Assembly: GCF_940677205.1 (NCBI RefSeq)
Contig: NZ_OW712331.1
Location: forward strand, 1,054,001 to 1,118,000
Direction: 5' to 3'
DNA length: 64,000 bases
Source: [Clostridium] colinum
GTDB lineage: Bacteria; Bacillota; Clostridia; Lachnospirales; CAG-274
How positions within the stretch are numbered: the first letter of the stretch is position 1; the number at the start of each line of letters is the position of its first letter. The translations under genes and the position numbers were made by a program. Under the pieces are notes generated by a model, which saw only the letters and a program-made list of their open reading frames with translations, was not told where the DNA came from and searched no databases. Below are positions 34,821 through 43,364 of the stretch, piece after piece.

Positions 34821-36192
34821 TTACATCACACCCACAATTTTTATAAAAACCTTTACGCTTAGTAAAATCTTTATTAGCCTTTATATAGTCATCTACAAAA
34901 TCATAAACAATAGGTATATCTTTATTTTCAAATACACGCATAACCCTACCTACACTTTGTTGTACTACTGCTTTATCTTTAGAAGATGATACTAAATAAA
35001 GCCTATCTAATCTTTGTATATCTAGTCCTTCTTTAGCTAAGGAATATGTAGCAAACATATAATTCTTTAAACCTTGTTGCATATCTTTTATAGCATTTTC
35101 TCTAGCTTTTTTATTTAGTTTAGAACTTAATAAAACTGCTTTTTCTTTTTCTGTATCTGGTAACATATTGTAGATATTTTCTAATTGTTCTATCCTATGA
35201 CTTAATATTAAGTTATAATTATTTTTATTGTTTAATATATATTTACTTATAATTAAATTTCTAACAATATTTTGTGATAAATAGGTTAATAGCTTATTGT
35301 TATCTATTGTACCGTCTGTAGATAAACATTCGTCAGTTAACTCTATACCTGTATCTATTTTAACTATTTTAGGATTTATTATTTTGTCTTTTACAAATTC
35401 CCTTTTTACTTCATAAGCAACATTCCCTAAATAAGCTATTGTTGTTTGTTCTAGTTTATCACTTCTATGTAATGTAGCAGTTAAACCATATTTATGTCTA
35501 GATGCTAGGCTATTTACAACCTTACTAAATTGTTTTAACTTTGTTGGTGTACCTGCTAGTCTGTGGCACTCATCTACTATCACTGTGTTAAATTCATATT
35601 TTAAACTTTGTAAATCTAGCTTACTTAATGTTTGTATTGTAGAAAAAGTAATACCATCTTTTATGTCTATTTTTCCCTCTGTAATAGTTCCTAAATATTT
35701 ATTGTCTATATACTGTTTAGCTCTATCATAAGACTGTTTTAACAAATCTTTTGTATGTGTTATCCATAATGTTTTATAGCCTAATTTACAAGCTAAAGAT
35801 ATACCCATTTGTGTTTTACCACTTCCTGTTGGTGCAAGTAATATACCATAACCTTTTTTAATCATTTCATATACTGCTACTTGTTGATAATCATATAAAT
35901 TTATATTATTTTGAAAAGTAAATACTTTATCATCTGCTAGTTTTATTTCCTTTTTATACATAGATAAGTCAAACTTACTTTTTATTTTAGAAAACAAACC
36001 TATAGGTATTATTAAATCTTTTCCATTTTCTTTATACATATATAAATATTTAGGTATATTACCTATCCACTTACCAAGTTGTTTTAATGTTTGATATTCT
36101 GGATTATTTATAAAAAGATTATCTTTGCAATATTTTCTTATATCATCTACACAGTCTTTAAATGTTATTTCATTACTTATGATAATATGGAT
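34813..36192 (-). CDS. SF2 DEAD/DEAH-box helicase, non-ATG start
   Basis: About 460 residues. Motif I is APTGSGKTQMG, Ia is LWITHTKDLL, II is VDECHRLAG, III is GLTATLHRSD and VI is QSVGRVMRVF. The conserved N-terminal stretch (IIISNEITFKDCVDDIRKYC, NNPEYQTLKQLGKWIGN) lies upstream of the first ATG at 36037-36039 and has no ATG/GTG/TTG. ATC at 36190-36192, seven bases after GGAGG, is the best start. It overlaps the resolvase-like gene. It probably unwinds recombination intermediates. Confidence 0.85.
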   Translation of the reverse strand: MHIIISNEITFKDCVDDIRKYCKDNLFINNPEYQTLKQLGKWIGNIPKYLYMYKENGKDLIIPIGLFSKIKSKFDLSMYKKEIKLADDKVFTFQNNINLYDYQQVAVYEMIKKGYGILLAPTGSGKTQMGISLACKLGYKTLWITHTKDLLKQSYDRAKQYIDNKYLGTITEGKIDIKDGITFSTIQTLSKLDLQSLKYEFNTVIVDECHRLAGTPTKLKQFSKVVNSLASRHKYGLTATLHRSDKLEQTTIAYLGNVAYEVKREFVKDKIINPKIVKIDTGIELTDECLSTDGTIDNNKLLTYLSQNIVRNLIISKYILNNKNNYNLILSHRIEQLENIYNMLPDTEKEKAVLLSSKLNKKARENAIKDMQQGLKNYMFATYSLAKEGLDIQRLDRLYLVSSSKDKAVVQQSVGRVMRVFENKDIPIVYDFVDDYIKANKDFTKRKGFYKNCGCDVSG

Positions 36193-36572
36193 AGTAATTC
36201 CTCCAATCTTTTAAAACTTGATAGTTCATCTTTATGTACTTTCTTACCTATTTTAAGTTTATCTTTTATATAGCTAGCCTCACAAAATCTTATTTCATCA
36301 TCAAACTTAAAAACAAAAAAGTAATTATTAGCCTTAGCCTTTTCTAACTTTCTTAATGCTTGCATCTGGTTATCTTCTACTCTACTAAGGCTAAATGTAT
36401 CCCCCTTACAGTGTTTGCATTCAAAAGCAAAAAATATATATCCTTTAACTGCTATTATATCAAAAGGTTGTCCTGTATGTTTGTTAGGTAGGTTATATAC
36501 AAACATACCTTTACTTTGCAAATATAAAGCAAATTCTTTCTCAAATTCATTTCCAATTACTTTATTATTCAT
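36177..36572 (-). CDS. Holliday-junction resolvase-like nuclease (PD-(D/E)XK)
   Basis: A 131-residue protein with the fold of RecU/Hjc-like nucleases: GNEFEKEFALYLQSKGMF, NLPNKHTGQPFDIIAVKGY (metal Asp), and FFAFECKHCKGDTFSLSRV (Glu-x-Lys). It would resolve branched DNA during phage replication. ATG start behind GGAGG. Directly downstream of the iteron region. Confidence 0.82.
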   Translation of the reverse strand: MNNKVIGNEFEKEFALYLQSKGMFVYNLPNKHTGQPFDIIAVKGYIFFAFECKHCKGDTFSLSRVEDNQMQALRKLEKAKANNYFFVFKFDDEIRFCEASYIKDKLKIGKKVHKDELSSFKRLEELLSILS

Positions 36573-36604
36573 TGTTTATCCTCCAGCTATTAAATGTATT
36601 AATT

Positions 36605-36810
36605 AACTTACCTAACTTACCATTTTTAGAACAATAACATCTTTTTTTAAAATAGAATTTTTAAATATATTTCTAAAAAATTTTTTTCTATATAATATAA
36701 TAAAAATAGGTAAGTTTAGTAAGTTAGGTAAGTTTATATATATAAATAAAGCTACTATCAAGGGTTTAATAGGTCTTACCTAAAACTTACCTAAAAAATA
36801 AAAGTAAGTT
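36605..36810. repeat. Iteron cluster, probable phage replication origin
   Basis: The 9-mer AACTTACCT or its complement AGGTAAGTT, with close variants, occurs about eight times: forward at 36605, 36614, 36773 and 36784; reverse at 36708, 36717, 36726 and 36802. The stretch between (36640-36700) is nearly pure AT, like a DNA unwinding element. It lies directly after the DUF927 replication ATPase gene. No gene is present here. Confidence 0.75.
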
Positions 36811-38688
36811 TTAAAAAGGCAATTTATCATCTTCATTAACTATTTCTACTTGTGCTATATCTTCTATTTCATTTTCTTTTAACAATATTTTTATATAACT
36901 AGCTTTTATATCAAAAACTTTTCTTTGATGTACAAACTTTCCTTGAGAATTTTTTTCTACTAAGCCATATTTATCCCAAGCCTTTGTAACCGCTGTATAG
37001 TCATAGTTATTTTTGAGTAAGTTTTCTTCTAATACCTTTTTATTAACCATTACAAAGTCTTTTTCTATCTTACCCCATAAGGCTCCATTGTTATCTTCTG
37101 GTGTAAACCTTACTTGATTTTCTGCTATCCAATTTAGTACAAAATCGTAAGACCTTCTACCAATATCAACACTTTTATTTGATGTTAAATATTTTCTAAC
37201 ATCATTTAGCTTTAATGGTTGTTCATCTTTAAATATACATTCACAAGCTAGCTTGTCCCCTAAAATTATTAACGCCATACTCATTGCTTGTTTCTCTGTT
37301 GTATCCACTTTTTCTAAAATATCTTTAAATATGTTTCTGTATTCATTTTTTAAATCTTCAATATTTAGTGTCTGTATATATTCAATAAATTTTTTACCTG
37401 CAAAACCATAATTATCTTTTACAATATTAGCAGTTAGGTTACCATCTTCTATAATCTGCTTATCTACTTCTATTTCTATAACTCTATTTTTTACACCGCC
37501 ACCACTATCTGCTTTAGTTACTGGCTCTTCTCCTGTAAAAATAAAAGAATTCTTCCATACTTTTGTTTCTTCAACTCCACCTCTTGCCTTTGCTCTACCT
37601 CTGTCTATACCTTCGCATAAATACATAACTAAGTTGTCATAATTATCCCACTTTGTTTTTATTTGTTGTAGCTCATCTGCTGCAAAAGGTATGTTATATA
37701 AAAAGGCTGATGTTCTGGCCATAGAGTTTTGTGTCATATTCATAGTTCTTGTTAAACAGCCCATAGCAGGATTACCCCAAATACTCATACCAACCATTAA
37801 TGTTACAGTTTTACCAAAGCCTGTTGTACCCCATAGGTGTAATACAAAAGGCAATGCTCCTACTTTCTCTATAAGAGGACTTGCAAAGCTTGTAGCCATT
37901 AATAATCTAATATAAATATTTTTCCTAAGTATTTTTATATGTTTAAGCCATTTTTCATAATCTCCACTTTCTTTAACGTGTTTATAAATATTTTCAAAAG
38001 CATCATCACCATCATATTTTATATCTTCAACATAAGGCGCAAACTGATTACCTTCTATCCAACCTAGCCTACTGATAGATTTATAAAGGGGTATCTCTTT
38101 CATATTTTGAGAAATAACTTCTGTTATGTACTTAACTATATCTCTTGCATTTTCAGAAGTTACCAATATACCTCTATCTGCTAAAGAACATATATTACTT
38201 TTGTTATATACTGTTACACAGTCTGCTACTACATTTTGCCATCTTTCATCTTTAAAAAATGCTAGATTTATTTTTTCATTGTTTGTATCTATATTTACAA
38301 GCCTTTCAACTGGTAGTAATGGGTGTGGACATACTGTAACACAATAACTATTGTTATTACTTGTATATTCATATTCTATACCCATATCATTTGTTTTGTA
38401 TTTTCCACAATAAAGGCTTAATGCTTGTCCTGTAAAATTTGTCTTATTTGATAAAGCTTGTTTCTTTTCTTGAGAATATTTTGTTGTCCAAGCATTTAAT
38501 AAATTATTAAACTCTCTAAGCCTACCCATAGATTTGCTTTTCCTTCTTGCTTTTTCTAATAACTGTATTTTAAATACTTCATTTTGCTCTTCTATAATTG
38601 TAAAAAATAATTCATTAGGCAAGTCATCATCTTTATTGATAAGTTCTATGTAATCATCACCCGTTAATTGTAATAAGTCGTTTTTCAA
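36811..38688 (-). CDS. DUF927 replication ATPase/helicase
   Basis: About 625 residues, Start TTG 38686-38688 behind GGGTGG is preferred; TTG 38725-38727 is possible. The DUF927 domain has YKSISRLGWIEGNQFAPYV, then the ATPase P-loop LWGTTGFGKTVTLMVG, Walker B FAADELQQIK, and SFIFTGEEPVTKADSGGGVK. This family replaces D5/VirE-like primase-helicases in Firmicute phages. It ends in NEDDKLPF, an SSB-like acidic tip. The start overlaps the primase gene and the iteron origin follows its end. Confidence 0.88.
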   Translation of the reverse strand: MKNDLLQLTGDDYIELINKDDDLPNELFFTIIEEQNEVFKIQLLEKARRKSKSMGRLREFNNLLNAWTTKYSQEKKQALSNKTNFTGQALSLYCGKYKTNDMGIEYEYTSNNNSYCVTVCPHPLLPVERLVNIDTNNEKINLAFFKDERWQNVVADCVTVYNKSNICSLADRGILVTSENARDIVKYITEVISQNMKEIPLYKSISRLGWIEGNQFAPYVEDIKYDGDDAFENIYKHVKESGDYEKWLKHIKILRKNIYIRLLMATSFASPLIEKVGALPFVLHLWGTTGFGKTVTLMVGMSIWGNPAMGCLTRTMNMTQNSMARTSAFLYNIPFAADELQQIKTKWDNYDNLVMYLCEGIDRGRAKARGGVEETKVWKNSFIFTGEEPVTKADSGGGVKNRVIEIEVDKQIIEDGNLTANIVKDNYGFAGKKFIEYIQTLNIEDLKNEYRNIFKDILEKVDTTEKQAMSMALIILGDKLACECIFKDEQPLKLNDVRKYLTSNKSVDIGRRSYDFVLNWIAENQVRFTPEDNNGALWGKIEKDFVMVNKKVLEENLLKNNYDYTAVTKAWDKYGLVEKNSQGKFVHQRKVFDIKASYIKILLKENEIEDIAQVEIVNEDDKLPF

Positions 38689-39229
38689 TTTTTTCCACCC
38701 ACTTCCTATTAAGTTTATAAAATTCAAAAGGGTCTTCTTTTAACCAATCTATGTAATAGTCTAACTTAGTTAAATTGTGTATAGCCTCTACATAAAGTTT
38801 ATTTTCTAAATCATAGTTAAAACTATTCTGGTGTAGTATTCTGTAATAAGTTAATATAGTATCCCAAGTATTTTTTAACCACTGTTCAAATACTTTATTT
38901 GCTACTTTGCCACTATTTCTTTCAGCTATATCTTGTGTATATCTTTCTCTAATACTTAACCTTTCATCTGTGCATATATTAAATATCTTAGCTAAATATT
39001 TTGTAGCTTGTAATACGTCCATATCTAAATAATACATTGTAAAATCTATTACTGTCCCTGCTTTATGACACCCAAAACAACAAAAACTATTATCATATAT
39101 TTTTAAGCTTGGTGTATCTTCTCTGTGAAATGGACATATCATAAAATTTTGCCTATTTGTTTTAAAGTTAAAATGACTTATCAAACTATACATTGATACA
39201 TTTTCTTTTACTTTTGTAAATATATCCAT
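38657..39229 (-). CDS. CHC2 zinc-finger primase-like protein
   Basis: A 190-residue protein with a DnaG-type zinc-binding domain: MICPFHREDTPSLKIY and FCCFGCHKAGTVIDFTMYY. The catalytic Toprim core is absent; the rest is helical. It should guide primer synthesis or load the DUF927 ATPase, with which it overlaps by 32 bp or more. ATG start behind AAGAGG. Confidence 0.85.
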   Translation of the reverse strand: MDIFTKVKENVSMYSLISHFNFKTNRQNFMICPFHREDTPSLKIYDNSFCCFGCHKAGTVIDFTMYYLDMDVLQATKYLAKIFNICTDERLSIRERYTQDIAERNSGKVANKVFEQWLKNTWDTILTYYRILHQNSFNYDLENKLYVEAIHNLTKLDYYIDWLKEDPFEFYKLNRKWVEKIEKRLITING

Positions 39230-39276
39230 AAATACCTCTTAAAAAATAAGGATAGGTAAACCCTACCCTATGATAA

Positions 39277-39855
39277 TTAAAATGGTAACCTATCCTCATC
39301 TACGTTTTCTTCTACACTATAAAAACTATCATCATCTTGTTTTTTAGGTGCATCTTTTAAAACTTTTTTATCTAAAATAGGTAAATCTTTTTTATCTGTA
39401 GATGATATAAATCTTAATTTAGTTACAGACTTAACTTGATTATCATTCCCTAAGTATTCTTCTTCTCCAAATCTACCTAAAAATACTTTTTCTTTTAATA
39501 TTTCACTGTCAAATCCATTTTCACCATCTATTTTTATATTGTTAGATTTTTCAATAGATGTTAAAACCCCTTTGTAAAATTTAAGAGAAGCTCCTGTCAT
39601 ATTTTGATAAAATACTCCCTTGAAAGTTGCATTAGCATCAACTTTTTTATTAGCTTCAAAACTTTGTCTATAATAGTCTTTAAAGTCTCCCTCTGCTATA
39701 TCAAACTGTAATATTAGCATTGGATTACCACTTTTGCTATTTTCACATTTAGCATTTAATATTTTGCATAAATAATTACCTGACTCTAGCTTTGCAGACT
39801 CCCCCATTACTGCTGTTTTTTCATCATTGTATCCTTTTATACCTTGTATTTTCAT
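39277..39855 (-). CDS. DUF669 protein, SSB-like
   Basis: A 192-residue protein with the DUF669 pattern: GNYLCKILNAKCENSKSGNPM, FYQNMTGASLKFYKGVLTS, KVFLGRFGEEEYLGNDNQV. It ends in NVDEDRLPF, the acidic tip used by SSB proteins to recruit partners. DUF669 proteins travel with Sak4-like ATPases and probably bind single-stranded DNA. AGGAGG site with ATG. Confidence 0.85.
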   Translation of the reverse strand: MKIQGIKGYNDEKTAVMGESAKLESGNYLCKILNAKCENSKSGNPMLILQFDIAEGDFKDYYRQSFEANKKVDANATFKGVFYQNMTGASLKFYKGVLTSIEKSNNIKIDGENGFDSEILKEKVFLGRFGEEEYLGNDNQVKSVTKLRFISSTDKKDLPILDKKVLKDAPKKQDDDSFYSVEENVDEDRLPF

Positions 39856-39869
39856 TATAATGTTTCCTC

Positions 39870-40544
39870 CTAATAATCTTTTAATGCCTCTAACACTTTT
39901 GTAATATCATTTTCTATTTCATCTACTTCAAATGCTCCTTTAGGAGTTTTACAAGTAGATTTATCTGCCCTAGTTTTAAATATGTAATTACCATTTATCT
40001 GCATTGCCCATAATACTGTTGTCATTTTACTTTCTAATAATATTTTGCCTAGTTTATTTCCATTTGTTTTTATTCTAGTCATTATCTCTCCACTGTCATC
40101 TCTATCTGTTTGAGAGTGGGCTATAAATATTACTGTTAAATCATCTCTAAAATCTAAAGGAATATCTACTATTTCCCACACTGACTGTGCTAAATCTTGC
40201 CATTTATCATAACCTTTTTCTTTACATCTTCTCATTTCATCTGCAACCATAATGCCATTTAATGTATCAACTACTATTGTTTTAATATGTTTCATATCTT
40301 TTGAACTACCATCTTTTAGCTTCATTGTACCTTTATTAATCTGTTTTAAGATATTAAGTATTAATCTAGCATCATCTGATTTTGCATAATTTAAATTCTC
40401 TATACTATACTGTTCTCTCCAACGTTTCCAACTTAAACCCTTTTTATCTGCATCTATATAAAAGGTTGTTTTAGGGTCAAGATTTTGCATACTTGTAGTT
40501 TTTCCACTGCCACTTTCTCCCATTATTCCTATTACTTTTGCCAT
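39870..40544 (-). CDS. Sak4-like AAA ATPase (recombinase)
   Basis: A 224-residue RecA-like ATPase. P-loop GIMGESGSGKTTSMQNLDPK, Walker B TIVVDTLNGIM and sensor FIAHSQTDRDDSGE. In many temperate phages this protein is followed by an SSB-like DUF669 partner and promotes single-strand annealing. Both genes are adjacent here with a 14-bp gap. Confidence 0.87.
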   Translation of the reverse strand: MAKVIGIMGESGSGKTTSMQNLDPKTTFYIDADKKGLSWKRWREQYSIENLNYAKSDDARLILNILKQINKGTMKLKDGSSKDMKHIKTIVVDTLNGIMVADEMRRCKEKGYDKWQDLAQSVWEIVDIPLDFRDDLTVIFIAHSQTDRDDSGEIMTRIKTNGNKLGKILLESKMTTVLWAMQINGNYIFKTRADKSTCKTPKGAFEVDEIENDITKVLEALKDY

Positions 40545-40554
40545 AATATACCCC

Positions 40555-41073
40555 CTACTTAATAACTAAAAACTTACTTTCTTTTAATTTTGCAAAATCA
40601 AGATTTTCTCCAGCTTGTAGCTTTCTTTTAATTTTGTCTTTATCTGGTTTAATCTCGATACTAGCTAAATCTTGATTTAATGCTTTTTCACAGTCTAAAA
40701 CTTCTACAGATATACTTTTACTTTGATATATAGTAAAAGTGTCATTTTTAAATTTAGGTATATCTGCAAGTTGCATAGCTTCTAGTAATGTATCTTTTAT
40801 ACGTTTTTCGTTATTTTTATTTGATTTAATTTTACTCTGTACTCTTTCAAGCTCTTCTTTTAAAAATTTCTCTTGTCCTTCTAATAATGACCTACTATAA
40901 GCTAAATTTTTACACACTTTAGCATAACTATAGGCTTTGTCTTCTAGAGAATAATCTATACTTTCTTTAGTATCTTTCAGCATTTGCTCAAACTCTTTTG
41001 ACAATTCTTCATCTGATGCCATTTCATAAAGTGTATTATAGTCTCCCATTATTTCATAAATTGTTTGTTTCAT
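40555..41073 (-). CDS. Siphovirus Gp157-like protein
   Basis: A 172-residue protein with the Gp157 pattern: coiled coil LLEGQEKFLKEELERVQSKIKSN, then MQLADIPKFKNDTFTIY and IKRKLQAGENLDFAKL. Family members sit before recombination genes and have been tied to phage resistance in Streptococcus. It begins the recombination cluster here. Confidence 0.88.
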   Translation of the reverse strand: MKQTIYEIMGDYNTLYEMASDEELSKEFEQMLKDTKESIDYSLEDKAYSYAKVCKNLAYSRSLLEGQEKFLKEELERVQSKIKSNKNNEKRIKDTLLEAMQLADIPKFKNDTFTIYQSKSISVEVLDCEKALNQDLASIEIKPDKDKIKRKLQAGENLDFAKLKESKFLVIK

Positions 41074-41159
41074 AAAATTACCCCTTTTCTTTTTGTAAAA
41101 TATATAGTATAATTAATTGCATTTATTTTTTTGTGTGGCTTATTTAAGCCACTTTTTTA

Positions 41160-41384
41160 TTATTCTGTAACAACTGCCGATATATTTTTTATATCAGTTA
41201 TATTTATTTTATGTATACCGTGTTTTCTACTTCTTATTTTTATATACCTTTTATTTAATGATATAAACTTACCCTCTCTTGCTATTTCATTTCTGTCGTT
41301 TAACACGATGATAATGCTTGTTTTATGTAGTTCATTTTTCATACTTTTAATTATGTTTTTAATAATTTCTCTTGTGTATATCAT
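41160..41384 (-). CDS. Small protein, YolD-like pattern
   Basis: A 74-residue basic protein (NRNEIAREGKFISLNKRYIKI, HGIHKINITDIKNISAV). The beta pattern ending in I-x-x-I-x-x-I resembles the YolD-like family, but the match is weak. ATG at 41382-41384. Short early gene without a clear function. Confidence 0.5.
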   Translation of the reverse strand: MIYTREIIKNIIKSMKNELHKTSIIIVLNDRNEIAREGKFISLNKRYIKIRSRKHGIHKINITDIKNISAVVTE

Positions 41385-41500
41385 TTTTATTATCCTTTCA
41401 AACTATTAATATTTATTTTATAAACAGATGCTAACACCTAATTTATCTGCTACTTCTTGTATAGTTAAGTTTGGATTAACTCTAGTAGTTTTTTCATAAT

Positions 41501-41671
41501 TTAACCCCTTTTTAATGTATTTGTACAATTTAAGGATATTGTATCTACAAGGTTATGGTTCCTATGCTTAAAGTAAAATTTTAGTGCTTTTTCTTCTGTT
41601 TCAAAAATGTAATTTTTAGTTTCTCCATTTTTTAAAGTTACACTTAATGCTTTTTTCTCTTGTATTCTCAT
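41501..41671 (-). CDS. Small early protein, 56 residues
   Basis: Starts MRIQEKKALSVTLKNGETKN behind AAAGGAGATAAATAGT and ends NTLKRG. No family known. Just downstream, another ATG (41484) leads after six A's to a stop, but a -1 shift would give TRVNPNLTIQEVADKLGVS, a helix-turn-helix-like scrap ending at about 41424. That looks like the remnant of a broken regulatory gene. Confidence 0.5.
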   Translation of the reverse strand: MRIQEKKALSVTLKNGETKNYIFETEEKALKFYFKHRNHNLVDTISLNCTNTLKRG

Positions 41672-41685
41672 ACTATTTATCTCCT

Positions 41686-41862
41686 TTAAATTAAATAAAT
41701 AATAAACCTATATAACAAATAACTTATCCTAATACACCCTATCATTGACATAAATAACATAGTAGATATAAGTATATTTGAGTATATATCTTGCTTTTTA
41801 AATATTTTGCTATTTTTATAAATAGCTATTGCTACTAGTTTTCTTCTTTCTCTTTTAGTCAT
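41686..41862 (-). CDS. Small early membrane protein, 58 residues
   Basis: Starts MTKRERRKLVAIAIYKNSKI behind GGAGGTAAT, with a hydrophobic segment ILISTMLFMSMIGCIRISYLL. The basic N-terminus followed by one or two helices suggests a membrane peptide. No family known. Confidence 0.5.
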   Translation of the reverse strand: MTKRERRKLVAIAIYKNSKIFKKQDIYSNILISTMLFMSMIGCIRISYLLYRFIIYLI

Positions 41863-41870
41863 ATTACCTC

Positions 41871-42023
41871 CTAAATTATTCTATTTCCATTTTCATCAAT
41901 GAGGCTAGCTGCACCGTTGTCTATATTTTTAGCAAAACTTCCAGCTAATTTAATAGCCTCATTGTTATTTCTTGCAATTAAAGGGTAAGTTTTATTATTA
42001 ATTGTTATCGTGTAGTTTTTCAT
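41871..42023 (-). CDS. Small early protein, 50 residues
   Basis: Starts MKNYTITINNKTYPLIARNN behind GGAG and continues NEAIKLAGSFAKNIDNGAAS. A short beta-alpha protein found in similar places in Firmicute phages. The gap to the next gene is 9 bp. Function unknown. Confidence 0.55.
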   Translation of the reverse strand: MKNYTITINNKTYPLIARNNNEAIKLAGSFAKNIDNGAASLIDENGNRII

Positions 42024-42072
42024 TTGTTTTTCTCCTTAGCTTATTTAATACAACATAATAAAGTTAAACTAC

Positions 42073-42324
42073 TTAAATTTTTATTCCAAAATGTTTACTA
42101 ATAGCTTGTATTAAGTTTTCCATATTTTCTATTTTATCTATAAGCTCTTTTGTATCTGTTGGTAATAGCTCTACTATATAACTATGACCACCTATGTCAT
42201 CACTTTTTATATGCCTTATTAAACCTTCGTCAGCAAGTTTTAATATTGTTTCTTTAGATTTTCCTTGCAATTTAGAATACTCTGCTAAAGAGTATATTTT
42301 TAAATAAGGTTCTTTAGCTTTCAT
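42073..42324 (-). CDS. MerR/excisionase-like DNA-binding protein
   Basis: An 83-residue protein with a winged-helix start, IYSLAEYSKLQGKSKETILK and DEGLIRHIKSDDIGGHSYIV, followed by a helix. The arrangement is that of helix-turn-helix-17 or MerR-type domains found in excisionases. It may be the excisionase or an early regulator. ATG overlaps no other gene. Confidence 0.6.
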   Translation of the reverse strand: MKAKEPYLKIYSLAEYSKLQGKSKETILKLADEGLIRHIKSDDIGGHSYIVELLPTDTKELIDKIENMENLIQAISKHFGIKI

Positions 42325-42329
42325 AATTT

Positions 42330-42512
42330 TTATACCTCCTTATTAACTAAAGATTCTGCAAAATTTACCATACCTATAAATTGATTAAATAAATCTCTTT
42401 CTATCTCTTTAGGTAGTATAGTAGAAAAGATGCAAAATTTCTCAGTAGCTAAAACATTATCACTTTTAGCTATATTTTCTAGTGTTTCTAATTTTGATTT
42501 TAATTCTAACAT
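42330..42512 (-). CDS. Small early protein
   Basis: About 60 residues, mostly helical (MLELKSKLETLENIAKSD). Start set at ATG 42510-42512, nine bases after AAAGGAG. It lies 5 bp upstream of the excisionase-like gene. No family recognised. It is probably the first gene of the leftward small early operon. Confidence 0.5.
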   Translation of the reverse strand: MLELKSKLETLENIAKSDNVLATEKFCIFSTILPKEIERDLFNQFIGMVNFAESLVNKEV

Positions 42513-42546
42513 TTTAACCAACTCCTTTAATAATTTTTAAATAATA

Positions 42547-42641
42547 TTGTCAATTTTTTCCTTTTCTTATATAATTTTAGTATCTACATTTATATGTGCT
42601 AGATATGAGTGTAGAAATATATAAGAAAAGGAGGTGTACAT
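42547..42641 (+). promoter_or_regulatory. Promoter and 82-bp leader, copy 1
   Basis: TTGTCA (42547-42552), 17-base spacer, TATAAT (42570-42575), then a leader to the ATG at 42642. The 82 bp 42560-42641 match 45488-45569 at 78 positions. CCTTTTCTTATATA at the -10 region and TATATAAGAAAAGG at the ribosome site form a 14-bp inverted repeat. Confidence 0.8.
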
Positions 42642-42902
42642 ATGGATATCCACCAAATTATTGATGAAATTGATAATAAGCTATTAGATTTATTAAGAGA
42701 TGCGTACAAGTTTCCTTATTCTTACTTTCCATCTAACGGAAATGAAGTTACTACATTTTTTATTAATATTTCAAATGCTGAAGAATTATTTAAATTAGAC
42801 TTAATAAATCCTATAAGTAATGTTGGAATTAATGACCCCTATAAACCATTATCATTTACTCTAACACCATTAGGAATAAAAGTTATAAATGAATTAAGTT
42901 AA
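42642..42902 (+). CDS. Moron protein, 86 residues
   Basis: An acidic 86-residue protein (MDIHQIIDEIDNKLLDLLRD, FFINISNAEELFKLDLI). No family recognised. It is a plus-strand single gene among minus-strand early genes, with its own promoter, a strong AAGGAGGTG site and its own terminator, so it is a typical moron, possibly expressed in the lysogen. The ending LSFTLTPLGIKVINEL is seen in small phage or defence-related proteins but is not diagnostic. Confidence 0.65.
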   Translation: MDIHQIIDEIDNKLLDLLRDAYKFPYSYFPSNGNEVTTFFINISNAEELFKLDLINPISNVGINDPYKPLSFTLTPLGIKVINELS

Positions 42903-42910
42903 ATTTATTT

Positions 42911-42940
42911 AGAAGGTTGTAACAATTAACCTTCTATTTA
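42911..42940 (+). terminator. Moron 1 terminator
   Basis: AGAAGGTT pairs with AACCTTCT (42911-42918 and 42928-42935) with an AT-rich tail. Confidence 0.7.
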
Positions 42941-42957
42941 TATATTAGCCTCTTATT

Positions 42958-43254
42958 TTATAATATAGGCATATAATCGTGGCTTTGCTTTGCTCTTTTA
43001 ATCTTAATTTTTTGAAATTCTAAATTTTTAACAGAACTTCTTATAAATACCTGTATATATGAACCTATATTGATATTATCCATTTCATCTTTTGTAAAAT
43101 TATGCTTAAATTTATATCTTTCTCCACAACTTTGAAACCATCTTGTATCTAAACGTATTTCTACAATATAAATATATTGATCATCTAAATTATAAACAAT
43201 CCCTGTTATATGATGTACTTTTCCTGGCTCTTTGAAATCATCAAGTGTTTTCAT
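42958..43254 (-). CDS. Hypothetical early protein
   Basis: A 98-residue soluble protein with beta-rich N-terminal half (GKVHHITGIVYNLDDQYIYI, then TRWFQSCGERYKFKH) and a basic end. No family recognised. It lies between two plus-strand moron genes. Its start is about 40 bp from the exonuclease promoter, so it is divergently transcribed. Confidence 0.5.
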   Translation of the reverse strand: MKTLDDFKEPGKVHHITGIVYNLDDQYIYIVEIRLDTRWFQSCGERYKFKHNFTKDEMDNINIGSYIQVFIRSSVKNLEFQKIKIKRAKQSHDYMPIL

Positions 43255-43291
43255 TTTATCACTCCTTTGTATTAAATTTTTTAGATAAATA

Positions 43292-43320
43292 TTGTAATAT
43301 TTCCCATTTTTTTGTATAAT
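43292..43320 (+). promoter_or_regulatory. Promoter of the membrane exonuclease moron
   Basis: TTGTAA (43292-43297), 17-base spacer, TATAAT (43315-43320). The 33 bp at 43270-43302 are identical to 45453-45485, upstream of the YozE-like moron. Confidence 0.8.
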
Positions 43321-43364
43321 AATTGTATATATTTATATTAAATTAAATAAAGGTGGAAATTTTT

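Noticed and set aside
36605-36810. CRISPR array
   Set aside because: The repeats are 9-mers on both strands without regular spacers; an iteron origin fits better. No CRISPR array was seen elsewhere.
41131-41409. Plus-strand hydrophobic frame
   Set aside because: AT-rich antisense frame over the YolD-like gene; its hydrophobic residues follow from base composition.
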